Shown here: positions 5,697 through 6,131 of the stretch, one piece after another
How the letters are laid out: each line of letters opens with the position of its first letter
Position numbering within the stretch: the stretch's first letter is position 1
DNA from: Deinococcus sp.
GTDB lineage: Bacteria; Deinococcota; Deinococci; Deinococcales; Deinococcaceae
DNA length: 6,131 nt
Direction: 5' to 3'
Assembly: GCF_018260555.1 (NCBI RefSeq)
Contig: NZ_JAGLBB010000105.1
Location: 1-6,131 of the forward strand
Made by a program: the position numbers and the translations under genes
The notes under the pieces: generated by a model
What the model was told of the DNA's origin: nothing
Seen by the model: only the letters and a program-made list of their open reading frames with translations
The model's database searches: none

Positions 5697-6131
5697 GCGC
5701 AGGGGTAAGGCTGGGGTATAAGCAGACTGAAGTAGGAGAGATACCGGAGGATTGGGAAGTCAAGAGGCTAGGTGAGTTTGCGTCTTTCAGAACTGGCCCC
5801 TTTGGTAGTGCAATACACAAATCTGATTATGTTTCCGGCGGAACGCCAATCGTAAACCCAATGCACATAGTAGGTGGAAGTATAAAACCCACCGACTCAA
5901 TGGCAGTTTCTGGTCTTATTGTTGAGAAGCTGAAGGATTTTCGTCTTAAGGAAAAGGATATAGTTATAGGCAGACGCGGAGAAATGGGAAGATGCGCTGT
6001 CGTATTAAAAGAACAAGATGGCTGGCTTTGTGGAACTGGTTCAATGATTATTAAGCTGAATAAAACAAATCCTGATTTCATTCAGAGAATTCTATCGACC
6101 AAAAAGGTTATTGAGGCCATTGAAGATTCTT
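5693..6131 (+). CDS. hsdS: Type I restriction-modification specificity subunit S (5' part)
   Basis: HsdS recognises the bipartite DNA target and positions two HsdM and two HsdR subunits. The GTG at 5693 overlaps the hsdM stop (GTGA, 5693-5696), the usual arrangement, and the frame runs open to the right edge for 146 codons. The sequence is the first target recognition domain. It opens with GEIPEDWEVKRLGEF (residues 15-29), a classic HsdS entry motif, followed by TGPFGSAIHKSDYV (34-47), GTPIVNPMHI (50-59), IGRRGEMGRCAVV (92-104) and GTGSMIIKL (114-122). The central conserved helix and second recognition domain lie beyond the window. G+C is about 35-40% on sampled lines, with many A/T-ending codons, against about 70% at the end of hsdM. 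This suggests a separate origin or exchange of the specificity domain. The target sequence cannot be read from this. Confidence 0.95.
   Translation, partial: MSAGVRLGYKQTEVGEIPEDWEVKRLGEFASFRTGPFGSAIHKSDYVSGGTPIVNPMHIVGGSIKPTDSMAVSGLIVEKLKDFRLKEKDIVIGRRGEMGRCAVVLKEQDGWLCGTGSMIIKLNKTNPDFIQRILSTKKVIEAIEDS

Overview
The window looks like chromosomal or plasmid DNA of a GC-rich bacterium, most likely Deinococcus or a close relative. Three things point there: high G+C at third codon positions, gene starts without clear Shine-Dalgarno sequences, and a large TPR/BTAD regulator of a kind I associate with that genus. The genus call is inference from style, not a match to a known sequence.

Layout. Positions 1-58 may hold the 5' end of a leftward gene that runs off the left edge. 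Positions 59-231 are a probable divergent control region. It has three helically spaced copies of a CGKTTWGG-like element (95-125), two of which frame a perfect inverted repeat. From about 232 to 2136 runs a rightward regulator with N-terminal TPR-like helices, a winged-helix DNA-binding domain and a C-terminal bacterial transcriptional activator domain (BTAD). From 2137 to 3281 the sequence is untidy accessory DNA. A hypothetical ORF (2317-2913) seems to have lost its true 5' end, because clear in-frame coding signal continues upstream of its first start codon. Its interior shows a sharp composition break. A 31-codon mini-ORF (2978-3073) with a strong ribosome site follows.

From 3282 to the right edge lies a Type I restriction-modification locus. 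It consists of hsdM (complete, 804 aa, with a long C-terminal coiled-coil extension) and hsdS (5' part only). The two overlap by four bases (GTGA) and should be translationally coupled. HsdM supplies the SAM-dependent N6-adenine methyltransferase; HsdS supplies DNA target recognition. G+C falls from about 70% at the end of hsdM to about 40% or less in hsdS, which fits exchange of the specificity gene by horizontal transfer. No hsdR is visible; it would be expected outside the window, probably to the right.

I see no tRNA, rRNA, CRISPR array, intact insertion sequence or convincing rho-independent terminator. Nothing here is clearly an undescribed system. The best leads are the phased repeats before the regulator, the truncated and mosaic ORF, and the composition break at hsdM/hsdS.
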